64,000 nt of DNA from Owenia fusiformis (Eukaryota; Annelida; Polychaeta; Sabellida; Oweniidae). The stretch lies in contig CAIIXF020000006.1 of the NCBI GenBank assembly GCA_903813345.2, positions 2,048,001 through 2,112,000 of the forward strand, given 5' to 3'. The first letter of the stretch is position 1. Each line of letters begins with the position of its first letter. Positions 1 through 14,700 of the stretch are shown here, piece by piece. The translations under genes were made by a program, and so were the position numbers. Under the pieces are notes generated by a model. That model searched no databases, was not told the DNA's origin, and saw only the letters and a list, made by a program, of their open reading frames with translations.

Positions 1-1648
1 TCTTTATTTTATTAACTCATATGTATTTTTGCTAGAAATCACATGGAACTATTGATAACTATTAAATAATGTTAAACGTTATCTCTTTAGTTCCACACTA
101 TGGGACAAAACACTAGTACAATCGGAAATGATTATTTGCCCTTTAATAACACAAGCGACATCATGAGAAGGACATCATAGTTCCATTTCCATTGTTACAA
201 ACAAAAAACTAGGACATCATCACTATCAATATTTAATCCTAGTTTCTTCGATATAGCAACGGATAGCAGTGTTTATTAAATAAGTCCTGTACATATTTAC
301 ATCAAAGGACGTCCTTGTTTACACAAAGTACATGCAAGGTAAATACAGAATTACCATAAATGAAGTGAATTCGAGTCACAATAACAAAACTGTCTATTGT
401 TCTTTGTCTGTTATGTCTATAACTATGTATCATCATGTTAGTTCAACAATAATTTGTTTTATTAATAAGCATTATTAAAGCCATACTATATTTATATAGT
501 TTATACAATCAAGAAACATACATACATCACATCTGCACATCCTAAACTACTAATAAGTCAATATTTTACTAATTTAACCAACAAAAATATTAGATGATCC
601 CGAAAGAATGAATGAACAATTCATGACGTCATCGAAAAAATACACACTCTCACGCCATCGACAATGTAAAGTGACGAAACCTTTAGCTGTACGTTGTCAT
701 GTTTGAAGCAAAAATTATTATTTTGGTTTTAAAAGTTAAGATGAATCTAAGGAATATGATGACGTATGTCATGCTTAATTTCATGTGCATGATCTTGGCA
801 AGACTTTTAACTTTATAATTACGTTAACTGATTCTCATATTTTGTCACTGTACGTTGTCGATGGTTAGGCGTGACTAGAAATACTATCAACCATTGATAC
901 AATGGGTTTAAAACCTAATTAGAAACAAACCATTTCTTTCCAAACTTATTATTTTTATGTACATTACTGAACGCCACAATTAAAAGGATAAAAATAACAT
1001 TTAAGTATACATAATGTTTTTCAAGAAAAAATATACACATTGAATTTAAACCATTGTCCCCAAATATGGCATCGATACATCCTTCTTTTAGGCAGATATA
1101 TGTTCATCGGGATAACCCCATTTACCCGGAACTCGATCATATAGAATATCATTTTCCCCAAAGTCCCTCTTGATAGATAAACATATATAACTATATTATG
1201 ACATTTCTCCTATCCAATTCTAATTGTCATAAAAATAATCTCGAGGGAATACATGCACGGAGATACGATAGTAGATACTGCTCATTAAGATTATGATATC
1301 TTTGGTACATGTTGAACTGGCATTTTCACACAATATATCATTGTATTGTAACTATCAGCCAAATATGGCTAAGCATAACTATCATAAAATTTGATAAATA
1401 TTCATTGGAGAAGAGCCAATACGCATTTGAAAATGTCTGATCACTTTTACTAATAACGACATGTTTTTATTGAAAATCAAAATTTTCGATAGAGTTCTCA
1501 GCGTATTACAAGCCAGACATAAGTTATTACCAGTTATAATTATGTGATTACAGGCACCAGGATATACCATAATTCTACATTTTTTGTTTTACAAATTTCG
1601 TGACAATTATATATAAACAATATTTAGGTAATAGACCATGGGTATATT
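1..1648. other. Sequence downstream of the GFR-like gene
   Basis: AT-rich sequence without a supported exon or recognised repeat. It may include part of the 3' UTR. Several AATAAA hexamers exist on the minus strand but none can be singled out. Confidence 0.5.
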
Positions 1649-1757
1649 GAACAAATATTTCACTCTATTGAGGTGAATACCTGTACATCTTTCACAAGTG
1701 ATATTCCACGAAGCCCGAAGGTATTCACCGAAAATAGAGTGGAGTGAAATATTTGTT
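1649..1757. repeat. Hairpin repeat
   Basis: AACAAATATTTCACTCTATT and GGTGAATACC pair with GGTATTCACC and AATAGAGTGGAGTGAAATAT further right, leaving a loop of about 40 bases. Likely a small foldback MITE or part of the adjacent TIR element. Confidence 0.7.
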
Positions 1758-1854
1758 TTATTATATCACTGTCTAGCTAAACATCCCTAATATTATTAAG
1801 TCATAGGTTAACATTGATACTCGGTTCGTCTGCCATTTTGAGCTATTTTGACTT

Positions 1855-2047
1855 ACACTGAACTAAATTATTTACACTGAACGAAAACAAATTCTTTGAA
1901 AATTCCCGGGAGCGTGGGATATCGCTAGATATCTCACAGTTGTCTTATCTGATTAGCACTGCCATTGAATATCGCCAGATATCCCACGACATGTGACCCG
2001 GTTTTGACCAATCATACTGTCGCTAGCTAGATAGTGATATAATAATA
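1855..2047 (+). repeat. 193-bp repeat, copy 1
   Basis: It matches 3756-3948 at the same length with about four differences. It includes TTCCCGGGAGCGTGGGATAT and ends AGATAGTGATATAATAATA. The palindromic stretch GGGATATCGCTAGATATCTC lies inside. Here the end pairs with TTATTATATCACTGTCTAGC at 1756-1775, so the full element may be a TIR element at 1756-2047. It lies downstream of the GFR-like stop. Confidence 0.9.
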
Positions 2048-2507
2048 CCCATTATTATCTCAGTACCCATTGCAATTTACCCAGTATACACGGTTTACTT
2101 ACGAGTTACGAAGGTATATCCATAAAGAGTTTCTAGATAGATATACCCCCGTGCATATCTTTGCGCTTTGTGAATATAATTGTTGAAGAACTTACTGAAT
2201 CTAATAATAATCATAATACTATACATCCTTTAGTTGTTTTGAAGTAGTCTCAGTTTATGATAAATTATTGGATATACAGTCTTATGCATTTATATTCACA
2301 TTATAACATTTTCATTATATGATATTTACATTATAATATTTTCAATAATGTATGAGCTTATGTTATATGGTATCATCTAATAAATAATTAATTCTTTAGT
2401 ATAAATCAAACATATGTACAATTTATATACAATTCGATGTGATTGGTACATATATACAGGGTAATTTGACATCACTTATATCATCCACAATCTCCGCAAA
2501 ACTCTCA

Positions 2508-2762
2508 TTACCCAACTGGCAAGCCATATAATCTGAAAAGCGTCACTGTTATTAATATGATTGTAGAAATTGTTTTAGTTTGGTTGTGAAATATCTGTTT
2601 GGCTCCTGAGCTAGAAGATTGTGAATCTACATTAGCTGAAGTCTTTACAGTGCCATCCACATAGTGTGATACTTTGAATATGGAAAGATGGGCGTCGTTG
2701 GTTACAGAGTTGTGCGATTGGTCAATGAGGAGGTTTAACATCTTTGTTGGTTCAAGACAATC
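2508..2762 (-). CDS. Exon 18: C-terminus with probable GPI-anchor signal and stop
   Basis: The acceptor is TTCAATATTTCAG (phase 0) and the stop is TAA at 2510-2508. It encodes 84 residues starting DCLEPTKMLN. Near the end SQSSSSGAKQ offers small residues for an omega site. A short polar spacer and the hydrophobic run TISTIILITVTLF end the protein with no cytoplasmic tail. This layout is that of a GPI-anchor signal, as in GFR-alpha and GAS1. Confidence 0.85.
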   Translation of the reverse strand, partial: DCLEPTKMLNLLIDQSHNSVTNDAHLSIFKVSHYVDGTVKTSANVDSQSSSSGAKQIFHNQTKTISTIILITVTLFRLYGLPVG

Positions 2763-5700
2763 CTGAAATATTGAACATTTATATGAATAATATGCAAAAT
2801 GTAGGTTTTTGTTTTGAGTATATGGAATAGAAAGGAGAACCCAAGAATTCATAGATTAATCGTCTCCATATGAAGAACCTCTAGTTAGTTACATACGCGT
2901 GCCTCTAGGTCCATCTTTATAAAGATGGGTTCACCAATGAATGCTGGGTATTTCCTCCTCTGGGAGTATGGTCAAGCTTCATAATAAGGGATTGTGGGAA
3001 AAAACTTAACATCTGGTCTTTCGTATGGTTGAAACTTTCACAAATACACTGATGTATTTACATGCATTGAAATATAAATTATGACTGGATGAACAGCACG
3101 GTCTTTAATTGGTTTAAACCTTACTATTTCAGATGCTCCCTTTCTGCTATGTACACCGTAGACTATGTTACCATGTGTCTCTTCCAACACAGTCAGTTGG
3201 CAGTTCTGCAACTATAGGTAATAATGATATCATCTTTTAGAAACAAATTATGATGCGAGGCTTTTGTATAAAGCAAAATGTGCCTTTAAACAAAAAGTGT
3301 TGAGGTACTAGGTAAAGTATTAACAGCATTACAATGCACATATATATATGTATAGAGAGATGGATAATGAGGGAGAGGTAGGGGATTGAGGACGTGAGAA
3401 AGTAGAAGGAGACAGCGAAATCTACGTTTATAACTACACATTTGGTGATTTTATACAATGAAGTCCAAATTGCATTGAGGTTGTGGTTGAAGGCTCAAAT
3501 CTACGATAGCAATCGTAAAGTAAGATTGGAATTCATTTTGGATTGAGGTTTCCGTCCTACATATATACGCTATTCTTACCTTCCTTCTCCTTCCATTCAG
3601 CAGTAATGTAAGTTTTTGTGTTAAGTTTTCAGTGTCGAAGTCCACTGAATTATCCTTCAGTAAGGATTTCTCTTTAGTGCTATAACCCAGGTTGAGAATG
3701 ATGGCTAAAATTATAAAGAACATTTATTCCAGGTTCCTCTACTGATTGCTGATCGACACTGATTTAAATTATTTACACTGAACGAAAACAAATTCTTTGA
3801 AAATTCCCGGGAGCGTGGGATATCGCTAGATATCTCACGGTTGTCTTATCTGATTAGCATTGCCATTGAATATCGCCAGATATCCCACGACATGTGACCC
3901 GGTTTTGACCAATCATACTGTCGCTAGCTAGATAGTGATATAATAATAAACGATACACATTATACAATTATTGTTAGGAACTGGAAAGCGGTATATAGTG
4001 CAAATGTTTTACAATTTTAAACTTACAGTCTGTCGCAGCATCGGTTGTTTTTGTTGGGTTAGAGCATATGATTTCTCCATGGAGACAACGGCATTTGCCT
4101 CTGTGTGACTGAGTCTCGGGAAGTTTAGAGCCATGGGCTATAAAAAGCAAATGATTTAAATGTGTAAAGCAGGCTAAAGATATCTTTACATACCGAAATA
4201 CATATGTAAATATATGTGCTACTAAATTACTGAATATATGTGTGCGTTCTAAATAACTCAATAAATTAATTGTTAGTTTATTCAACAGCCCATGATTTAT
4301 ATTTATCCCTAGGTCACATTTGCTCAGATTCACAGGCCGGCGCCCGGCCGATTGAGTATTTTGTTCAAAATTGAATACTGTTTTGACCAGAATACTCGCC
4401 GTGGTGGGTGAATGCATTCACTTACTGAACATAATCCCGTTCTTGCTACAACTCTGACGACGTAGACATGGAGTTAACACCCTGCATGCAATGTCCCTCT
4501 TCATAGAGCCCGTACATGTACACAGCGTTGGACACAGGACGTCGGTAGAGTTGTCAATCTAAACATAAATATGTTTACATAAACTTGACAATAATATGTC
4601 ATTAATTATCGAAGATTCGCTCTCGTTATAAAAAATGAACATCGAGACAAAATTTTACTTAACACTAAATGAGCTATGTAGACGAACAATATGCGTATTG
4701 CCTAACCATCCAAGTAAGAGAGTAGACTAGGGTAGACTAAAACAAGACACTTTGCGATTCCAATGGTTAAAACATATCACACTAAATGCGTCAACAATAC
4801 AATACAAAATTAAATGCGGTTCTCTGCTTGGAGTAACCATGTGTATATTACAACTGTTGATATATCAAACCTACCCTTAATATTGAAGTTTCTTCAAAAT
4901 ATTTTGGTACAGGATACGCTGTTTGAGACTTATTGGTAAAACACGTTGGCTCTGAAACATTCAGGAATTTGGTATATGCCATGGGTCAGCATTTTTCATA
5001 AATGTATATACAGGGTGACACAAAACATGGACCTTCTAAGTTTACAATAACTAATGGAATCAAGTTGAATTCTCGTGTCAATATGAAGTTTTCAAAGCGT
5101 AATGGAATGGTGTTCTTACACTTTACAGCTTTAGCGACATCGATCTTTTTCAATATTCTCTACCTTATCAAATCATTTCGTCACATTGGATAAGCTATTA
5201 ATAATATATGTGAGAAGATTGCAAAAATGACTCAAAAATGGCAAAGCTAAAATGGAAAATCTAATTTTTTAAATGTTTTTGGATTTAACACAAATTAAAA
5301 TTTTAAAAAGTATCCTTTCATAATTGATAAATTTAGAGGGCTGTATGATTTGTGTCAGCATGTACAAAGGTAATAATAAAAATATACATAATACACTCGT
5401 AAATATATCATACCAAAGTTAAAAATTTCAAGTATGATACTTAAAATTATGCATAAAGGTTCTACATGTACATGACAAGCGAATACTAGATTGCTATTGT
5501 AGGTTGATATTGCAATAAAAAAAGTATTGATGATGTCACTCAGAATGACGCCATCTTTGTTTTTTTAAGACGTACATGTATGTAATATTGAAATAATAAT
5601 AAATTATTTGCGGTTTAAATTATTAATACACACTTATATAAAGCCAATGGAATTATTTGAGATAAAAACTGATCGATCCACTTTTATAAATAGGTTATTA

Positions 5701-8700
5701 CAAAGCAGCAAACTTACTTGAAACGAAATTAGGTGAGTCTGTTTTTGGCGGCTGATCACTAATGGTAGATTTGGGGGTGACATTATCAAATTTGTGAATT
5801 GAGAGCGCTGCAAAACAAAAACAAGGCTTTAACATGACAAAATGTCACCACCTGCAACAGATGAAGGTCAACCAAATCTTAAGTCAGATTCAAAATTATT
5901 TGAATAGAAATTGGTAAATTCGATGCAAATCGAAAAAGTTACAGACACCGACCGCCGATCACCAAACACAGTCCACATAAAATTAGTTGGAGACTTTAAC
6001 AATATGTCACTACTTGTGGTGGTGATATAACAAGAAATGATATATCTTGCATTGTTTTTGATAATTTGCTATTATGTTTTGCCTGTCAATATAATTCAAG
6101 GATTTAAGCATAGATTTCAATACTTTGTTTGTAATATATGTCACAAGTGGATTGTTCCTTGCTTAAACAAAGACCGAAAGCATTGAGTTCAGAGCCTTTT
6201 CACACATGGAAAACTGTTTTTGACCTCTGGAAAATTGCAATCAAGTTTCTAGATGGCTGTTCTGGATATGTACATTCTCCCTCAGAATGATATACTATTA
6301 ACGTTTATGTGCCTACATATTATATTCTTAGGGAGAAGCCAATGAATTGAATGAATATACAAGAACGGGCGAACAGGAAGCAAACTTGAAATTGATGAAA
6401 TCTAAAAATTGAATCTAAATTAGAAGTTGTGATTTTAAGAATGCATACTATTTATTTTTAGATACTGTGTTCTTATTGGCTTGAATTTGATATATCACGC
6501 CTGGTTATGTGTGAATCAAAACTAGACAATCATATAATATTTAACAATCAACAATGCCAAGATACTGCTTTAGTTCGAGACTGAATTTATACTGCTGTAA
6601 CAGAAAAATACATTTATACTTTGTCATCCTATAACAAGACCAATGAAGCCTCGTCCAATGCATAGTAACATGACTATGACACAGAATAATGCTTTTTGAA
6701 TAATATTAGCAACTAGAAAAACAGCAACTCTACGGAGTAGCAAATCCCACCGAACAAAACAAGAGGATTAACCCCAGAGTTCAAAGATGACGGATTCAAA
6801 ATTTTCTAATAACGCTTCGAATAATATTATGTTTGGCGTGGAAACCAATATCATAGCTTGTTATTTCACATCAAGATAAAGAATGGTGTAAGGAATATGC
6901 TTGAATCTAGCTATTAAAACATCACACCGACGCGTTATATTAGAAAACTAACTGTTGAGAATTTGTGCAAATAAAGGTAGTACGAAAGAGACGTAATATG
7001 TCAGTCATCGCTAAAGCTCTGGGGCTTTCCCTCCTCTTGAACAAAACATATTTTGATTATTAGTCGCCATCTTGAAAATTTCTTCATGAGTAGAGCTTGT
7101 TTATCCCTAGGAACCACATCCGTCAACTAGAATTTGAGATATCAAAGATTATATTTTTTAAGAAAAATGGCGGCCATTTTGAATTAAGCGGCCATATTGA
7201 AAGTTCCTTCTCGAGCAGAGGTTCTATCCCCATAGGGCATAACCCCATAAAATAAAATCCGTCAACCGGTATTTGAGTTATGGCCCGGACAAACAGACGG
7301 ACGGACGGATGGCTTTCCTATATCCCCCTCGAACTTCGGTCGGTGGGATAACAACGTATACAGGGTGGGCCAAAAAACGCCACTTTTTTTTTCAAGAAAC
7401 TATAACTTTTTTATTTCCAACCTACATACCCCAAAGTTTGCAGTTATATAGTGCCAAGGGTTCTTAGTAATAATAGATAGCAGTATCAATGAAACGTTAG
7501 CTAGTTTTTTTTCAACGTGTCGTAATTGCCAGCTTTAGTTAAGCAATTCTTTAGATTGGGTACCTTCATACCATCTCCTGGAGACCTCCCCATACCCTAT
7601 ACTCATTTGGGTTTGAATTAGGGCTTTTAGCTTGCGGTCATCAGGGCGTATCAGTTTAGGAACATTATGCAAATTATGCTTTTTTCTCATGGCACCACAC
7701 GCTGGTGACATATTTTATTCAAGTAAAAGTGTATAATTCATGATCAATGGCTAGAGAACAACCTCAAGTTTCATTTGGTATGTAAATAATGATTTTGTAT
7801 CAAAAATTAAAAAAGTTATAGCATTTTGAAAAAAAGTGGCGTATTTTGGCCCACCCTGTATATGCATACAGATGATGTAACCTCAGAAAGGGCTGCCATT
7901 TCGAATATATACATGGGCAGTGCATAGAAATTAACGTTAGACTCAAAGCTTTATACACAACAGCTCAAGCATGATTGATCAGGATAATAAAAGCTACGAT
8001 ATGATACGCCGTTCCCCAAAGATTGAAAGTTCGTAAAGTTAAGGGTTCCTCATTCAATTGTTGTAATCATCGATATAACGATGCCATAAAGGAATTAGGA
8101 ATTCGTTACTTCACTTAACTTAACAAAATTTGTGTGAATGTCCACCTGATAATAATTTTCGTTCGACAAGGTGAGATGATACGTGGTTCAAGCCAAGTTT
8201 ATGAAAAATGTTGTTTTAGCAAATCATTCCAGAATGAGTTGTTATTGTACCATAAATAATAGATGCATATTCAACATATTGGAGTACAACATGCCTTACA
8301 ACATTAAAAATATTTAAACACAATGAATAATTGACAACACTGACATGCACGAGCATGAATGAATATACTTTTCTTTTTACTTTTTCATGTTTTTCAATAG
8401 ATATGAATGAAAGTAGAGACAGTATAAAAATCACATGGATTATTTATTCAAAAGCTACCGACGCAGTTTATGAGAATGGATGATGACTATTTTGGGTTCC
8501 TATTGTGATCGAAATGTTTCATATTTGTGTTGAATTCATAATTTATAAATCGGAAAATGGAGGGTAATAATGACTGTCAATTTCTAATTTTAGAGTGTTG
8601 CAGGTAGTCCTTTAAGCGTATACAATATCAAATATGACCAACTGATTGATACAATGGTACACTACTGTCGAAAGAATATGATAATAGGCACTGGTTCCTT

Positions 8701-11700
8701 CAAATGCTATCATTTACCCTTTCCATTCTAGAGATATGTTAAAATGTCTTCGTGGATGTTGATGACGTTTTACCAGGCATACAATAGTTTCACACCTTTC
8801 TATCTAATACAATAAGTATGTATGACCTATTTGCTTTGCTCCACAATATCGGATGGGTACATCCACCAAATCACATAGAAATCATCGAAGTAAGACATCC
8901 ATTCATTAATAGATGCTTGTATGTAGGACTACTGTAACTGTGTAATTGGAGGTACATACACCTCCAGTTGTCGATGTGACGTGTGGTAAGCCCTGCGTTT
9001 GGTGGATTGCATACCAAGCTGCTGGGTTAGGAAGCACTCTAGGATGGGTGGTTTTACAACATTGAAAACCTGACACAAACCACAAGCCAAAATATAGTAA
9101 AATTATGTCCACTATATATCGAAATATCATTTTAGGGAGATTGTCCATATTACTTTCATTATGGTCTCTGCCATATTAGTAACATCGTATCTATCACATT
9201 GTTCAACCATCGACTTTAAGAAATCAAAGTCCTTGGTTGAACGAGGTCGTCAATGTTTTCATTGATGAATATTAGGCTAAAGGTAAATTGGTTGTGTGGT
9301 TTGTGTTTTTTAGTGGCAATGTGAGCATTCGGCTACCTTCATCCTGTGGGTCCCTCCCTATGGTGGGTTTAATGTATGCTCTTTGGCTAGTCGTTGTAGT
9401 CGTAGCTAGTGATGTAGACGGCGCCCTTGTGAATGGGAACCTATGTGTCTCTGGTCGAAAATCTACCACCACTCGTGCTGGATAACATAGGTGTGATAAG
9501 ATCTACTGAATCTTTTTTAAGTAATACGGATACATCAATACCGGTGGATAAAGAAAGTGAATTGTCTAACAAACTATGCAATCAAAATCTTATTATTATT
9601 ATCCAGAATTATATTTAGAAATTAAAAAAGCTACTGACACAAAAACTTTTCACCTGCCCGTTTAATAAATGTATACACACTACTAGCATTGTTACAGATG
9701 ATTTGTCCACCAATCCTTAGAAACATTTGTCTGTACGAGTAATTCTTATAATTGATAAACCCAATCGAATTGTAATGGCGGTCTCTTGCCATGTTTGACA
9801 AAACCGGGAATTGCGAATGGACGTTTATCAAATGTTAAGACATTTAGGGTATTTGTATTAGTAGCTTGTTATCAATAATTTGCAATAAAAATAAGATTTT
9901 GATTGTACATAACGTCTATAATTTTAGATGTAAAATGGTGCGAAAATGAACGCTTATATCTAGAATCATATTTATGTAGTGTATGGCTAAGTTCCTTAAC
10001 GACTAGATACTTATTGGTGATATGAAGAATGATAAGATACTACCATTTAATTGCATTCCCAAATTAAAACACGCTTGACAGGATGATGAAGATGATGAAT
10101 GATTCAATCAGGATTAATACAAAGTCAAACAATATTAAATCATATTCACAAAACACATGACTAGTTACAAGAAAAAAATGATTGAGTTCATGACAAACAC
10201 GGACGGACTGAAAATCTGAAAAATATGGTGTCCAAACCTGTGCATGGATTAGCATGAATGACTCGTTGTAGGTATCGACATTTCTGCAGGTTATCATGTC
10301 TATGGGAGCGGCAAGAACATCGAGTGGTTAGGTCATATCCTTGGATAGCCACGAATGCTTCTCTACAGTCCGATGTGTTTGCAAGACATTTTCCATCATT
10401 GTCAAACCTGCACGTATCATTGTACATGTTCCACCGAGCTCTGCAATTCAGATACATTGAATTACTTTATATTATACATTACAGTGCCCGACATCATAGT
10501 TTTTAAACGAGCTACCTTGCATTGATATAAGAGGAATATACCATAAAGGCGAAACCAAAAATGTATAACTGGATCCGATGCAATGACAAAAGAAAATCAA
10601 AAAGCACAACCGGTTAACTGTTCCTAGACACAAACCCCAGGATCATGTCTATAACAAATGGTGTAATATGCACAAAAACTATGTAAATCAATGTTATTCC
10701 TTCCCATAACCACACTCGATCACATAACCAAGGGCAAAATCTAGAACCACAAAACCATGGCGAATCTTTAGTCCCTTTGGTCATACTGTCCAATAAAAAA
10801 GATTTCGAAAATATTTGGTGGAAACCAGAATACATGAAAATGTGGCTGAAATGAATCATAATGGACATAACCGTAATTTCGAAAACAAAATATTTTATTA
10901 ATATTCAAAAAACCCAGCATACCGAACAATATACAGTAGTCGTGAATATGATCCACACCTAAGAGGGGGGGGGGGGGGGCTTTTGACAGTTTTGGGTGAA
11001 AATTCGTGCAGAAAATGCTTAGAATGGTGAAAACTGCATGGTTTGAAAGAATTCCTAGCTCCGTCTGGGCTACGGGCTGCATACAAGAATGTTACATGGT
11101 AAGAAGTTCTAGATTACTTTTCGGCATCCATCTTGTTTCTTGGTCAACAAACCAACACTGCTATATTTTAGGTGCGATATTGTTCAGCCTATGCCTTGTT
11201 AAACTTTACCTTCACCTGAATCTGTTGTGTTATTTTACAAGTCCCTCGATATCGATTGGGATATATTTCGTTTATGTAAGTGTTTGGAACGTGTACTCTT
11301 TGTACTCCCTTTTTGACCGACCATTGTAAATGAGATATATTGAATTGCAGTTTCATCAAACATAAGCATACCACTGTAATTTGTCCACTTTCCCAGCAGT
11401 TGAGGATTGAATTACGACATCAATCAATTTTGCACTTCGACGAATGCATCAAACATACAAGAGTTATTGTCTCGACATTGTTTCGAAAACACATCGGAAT
11501 GCAGACATGATCTAAGAATAATTGATGCTGCTTTACATATGCTATATGGCATTGTAACCTTTTGTATAGATCAGGATAGTTCCGAATGCAGGATCAATCA
11601 ATCTTATATGCCAAGGGCTTATTGTGAAAGTCACCCCACCTCAATGACAATCGACTCCATAATTTGGTAATCATTTATGCAAGAAATTAAGTCCTAATAC

Positions 11701-14700
11701 TTGTAGCTTAGTGTCAAAGTAATCCAAACTTACATGTAAAAGATCAAAATGTGGCAGAAATCATTGATTTTGTCTCAGCGAGGGTTTTGCTGTTGAGACA
11801 AGCTTTAAAGGCAATGTTGTATTGACACTGGGGGTAACTCATCTTTTGCTAATATACACTCTGTTGTATTACAGATCGAGTACACGTGTTACAAGCATTG
11901 CAACTAAGATGCTACTTTAATTGTTATCATATCCTATTTCATCAAAACCTTGATCATGCATATTCGAAGTTGATTTTAGTTGGATAGCTTATATATCTTA
12001 ACGATAACATAACATAAAAGTACAACTTCATGAATTAATCATAGAAACAAGAATCTTAATACAGCTTTCTTACCCACAACGAGAATCTCCTTTGCATTGC
12101 TCTATTTGTACCAAGCAGGATGGCTCTGGATTGATTTCAAGTGAGCATTTGGGCTGCAGCATCATCTGCTTACTCTGGCATCTTTCGTCCCCCTTTGTAC
12201 AACAGCAAAACAGCATTTGTCTGGACAGCAAGGGGTCAACTTTGATGTAGAAGTCATTTAGGGCAGGAAAACAGCTTTCTCTCTTACAACCACCGTTTTC
12301 CCACTCACATGCGTCTATCACCCTGGCAAGGGGGAGTCTACACGAACTGTCACGTTCACACTTGTCATACATTGGTATACACATATTCTCTGAAAGATCA
12401 GTGATAATTGATACATCATATGAATATATTTCCATTTGGTCCGAACATGAGGACAAAGCAGGACATACTAGCATGAATTATATTATTGGAATCTTTCCCA
12501 ATTGGGTGTGATGCAAACAGAGGAATATCAGTCTATTGTGCAGTTTGTAATAGTAGAACAAATATTTTTGTATTAAGACTGGAACAGCTTCTCATATGGT
12601 TCTGAATAAATTATTTGATCCTGATCTTTTTAATTCCCTCCGAGGTGTAAGGCACCATGATTTATTTTAAAATTATGCATTTCCATAACGCAGTTTTAAT
12701 CTGATAGGTTAACCAACCAAAATCTTGAAGCTAAAAGCTAAATCAAATATTAATTTAGAACCAGATAAGAAAGTACGGGATTTATAAATATCCACCTTTA
12801 CTGTTATCTTCTGTTGTACATGTGTATCCCCTTTCAAATGGTACTTCGGTAGGTCCAGTCAGTGAAGGTCTATGACTTCCACTACCAATTATAAATGGGT
12901 CTTTTTCAACTGTAAATATTAAATGCATTATAAACTAAATAATAATATGATTTCATATGCTTTCGCAAAGTATGTACAATAAATGTGCCCTCCTCAAAAT
13001 TATGTTATTTAAAATAACATTAAAAATAAAATTATGGATTTCCTCAGTTCAAGATGACATCATTTAAAACACAAAGGCCAAATTAGGTTGCATCGAAACG
13101 TTCGTTGTTTTAACATATCGCCCCAATCAACTTTATTTATTCAATAATTGTTTGAATAACAAAGGATCTGAATCCTTATAAACAGGAAGTTGTTCTTGAC
13201 CATTGGGGAAAATGATCTCATGATTGTTGTTGGACGTAAATAATTATTTATTTATAATAGTTCGTCATACACTAATCGAGTTGAAGTTATAACATTCGTT
13301 TGAACGCCAAGTAACCCAAGGGAGAAAACCCATACATATTTAATGTGAAAATACCAGAATAATGCCCACGTTTATACAGTTTTACACATTTCAATTTGAT
13401 GATGGTTTGTTTTGTCGTGCATAACAATCGATTCGTCACAAATGTGTTACCAAACCTGACACTTACAACACCTTGTGTATTTAGTGGCATGGCATGATGG
13501 TTATGAGAGTAATCAATTTAGCCTAAATTCAGTAATTAATTATTATAATGTCTAACAGATCACTTATAGTGCTCCGTTGATAGAGTAGAATGTTTTATAG
13601 ACTTAAAATACCTTAATAAATATACCCAGTCAATTGAAAGGCTGAAATGACCAGGGAATAAGTGTTTTGCTTCGTAACTGTACTCGTATTTGATTCTCTT
13701 TTGCATGAAGTGCAAATTACTATGTGGCCAATAATCCAAATATATACAGGTAAATATAAAATGGCAATTTTCATCAGAAATCCAGGTCCCCCATGCTTTG
13801 ATTTCTTTGATAATGTATGACCGCGCTATTTGTCATGAAACTATTAGATGCAAACATCCGCTAAAATGAAGACTATGCAAAAACAGCAAGGGGTGAAGAA
13901 TAGATCCTTGAGGCACATCAGCGTTTTCGATGAAGTTTTTATCTGGATCATTTCAGCACCTAAGATGTTTGGACCATCGTGAGTGATATAATCAACGATG
14001 ATTACTTACTAAATATTCAAATTAATAAAATGTATTTGTAACCCTTTCGTTTTCGTTATGTTATATAAATTCATAAATTGACCGAGTTTTGATAAATGCT
14101 TTCAAGGATTTTTTTGTGGTTGGACGGTCATTATAAATCAAAATACATTGTGAACATCAACCATAATAAGGACCCACTCACCTAAGCATGGGTGGAATTT
14201 ATACTTTTGTTTAATCTTATCACATCGGCCATCTTTGAAGGTATGGTGATGACATGGGCAGCTGAACAACCCCGATGGCCTTAACTCATCAGCACGTCTT
14301 GTGCACTCCGTCCTGACAAGTAGACTGACAATATTAACCAACTGTAACATTCGATCGTCTACTTTCACCCCAGAAATGATCATACACTGCATAAACGCTA
14401 CACTAAACATCGACACAAACAAGCCAAATCGACATTCTTTTAATCTCATTTTTATCCAAATTTCATGATGAAAATATCTAATACATTAATACTTCATTTG
14501 TATTTTATTCGTCGATCCTTTATCTTTATACTTCAATATTTCCAATGTGGCTTGTCCGTAAAGCACATGTTCTTCATGCAAACAACTCATTGCGATATAT
14601 TCATGTATACTAGTAACTTGTTTTATGATGAGTTGATAGCATTTGACACCGCAAAGCATAAGCTGGGGGTACTGGGATGAAAGCATGGAGAATAAATTTA

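Noticed and set aside
9288-9618. Plus-strand frames of about 60 codons
   Set aside because: Antisense shadows of linker exon 10.
9631-9831. Minus-strand frame with GGQIICNNASSVYTFIKR and a GTGAAA donor
   Set aside because: The donor is phase 1 but the usable acceptor (CTCGTACAG) is phase 2, so it cannot sit between exons 9 and 10.
13287-13490. Possible exon ending at a strong GTAAGT near 13464
   Set aside because: The frame required by exon 6 meets a stop right after the only plausible acceptor.
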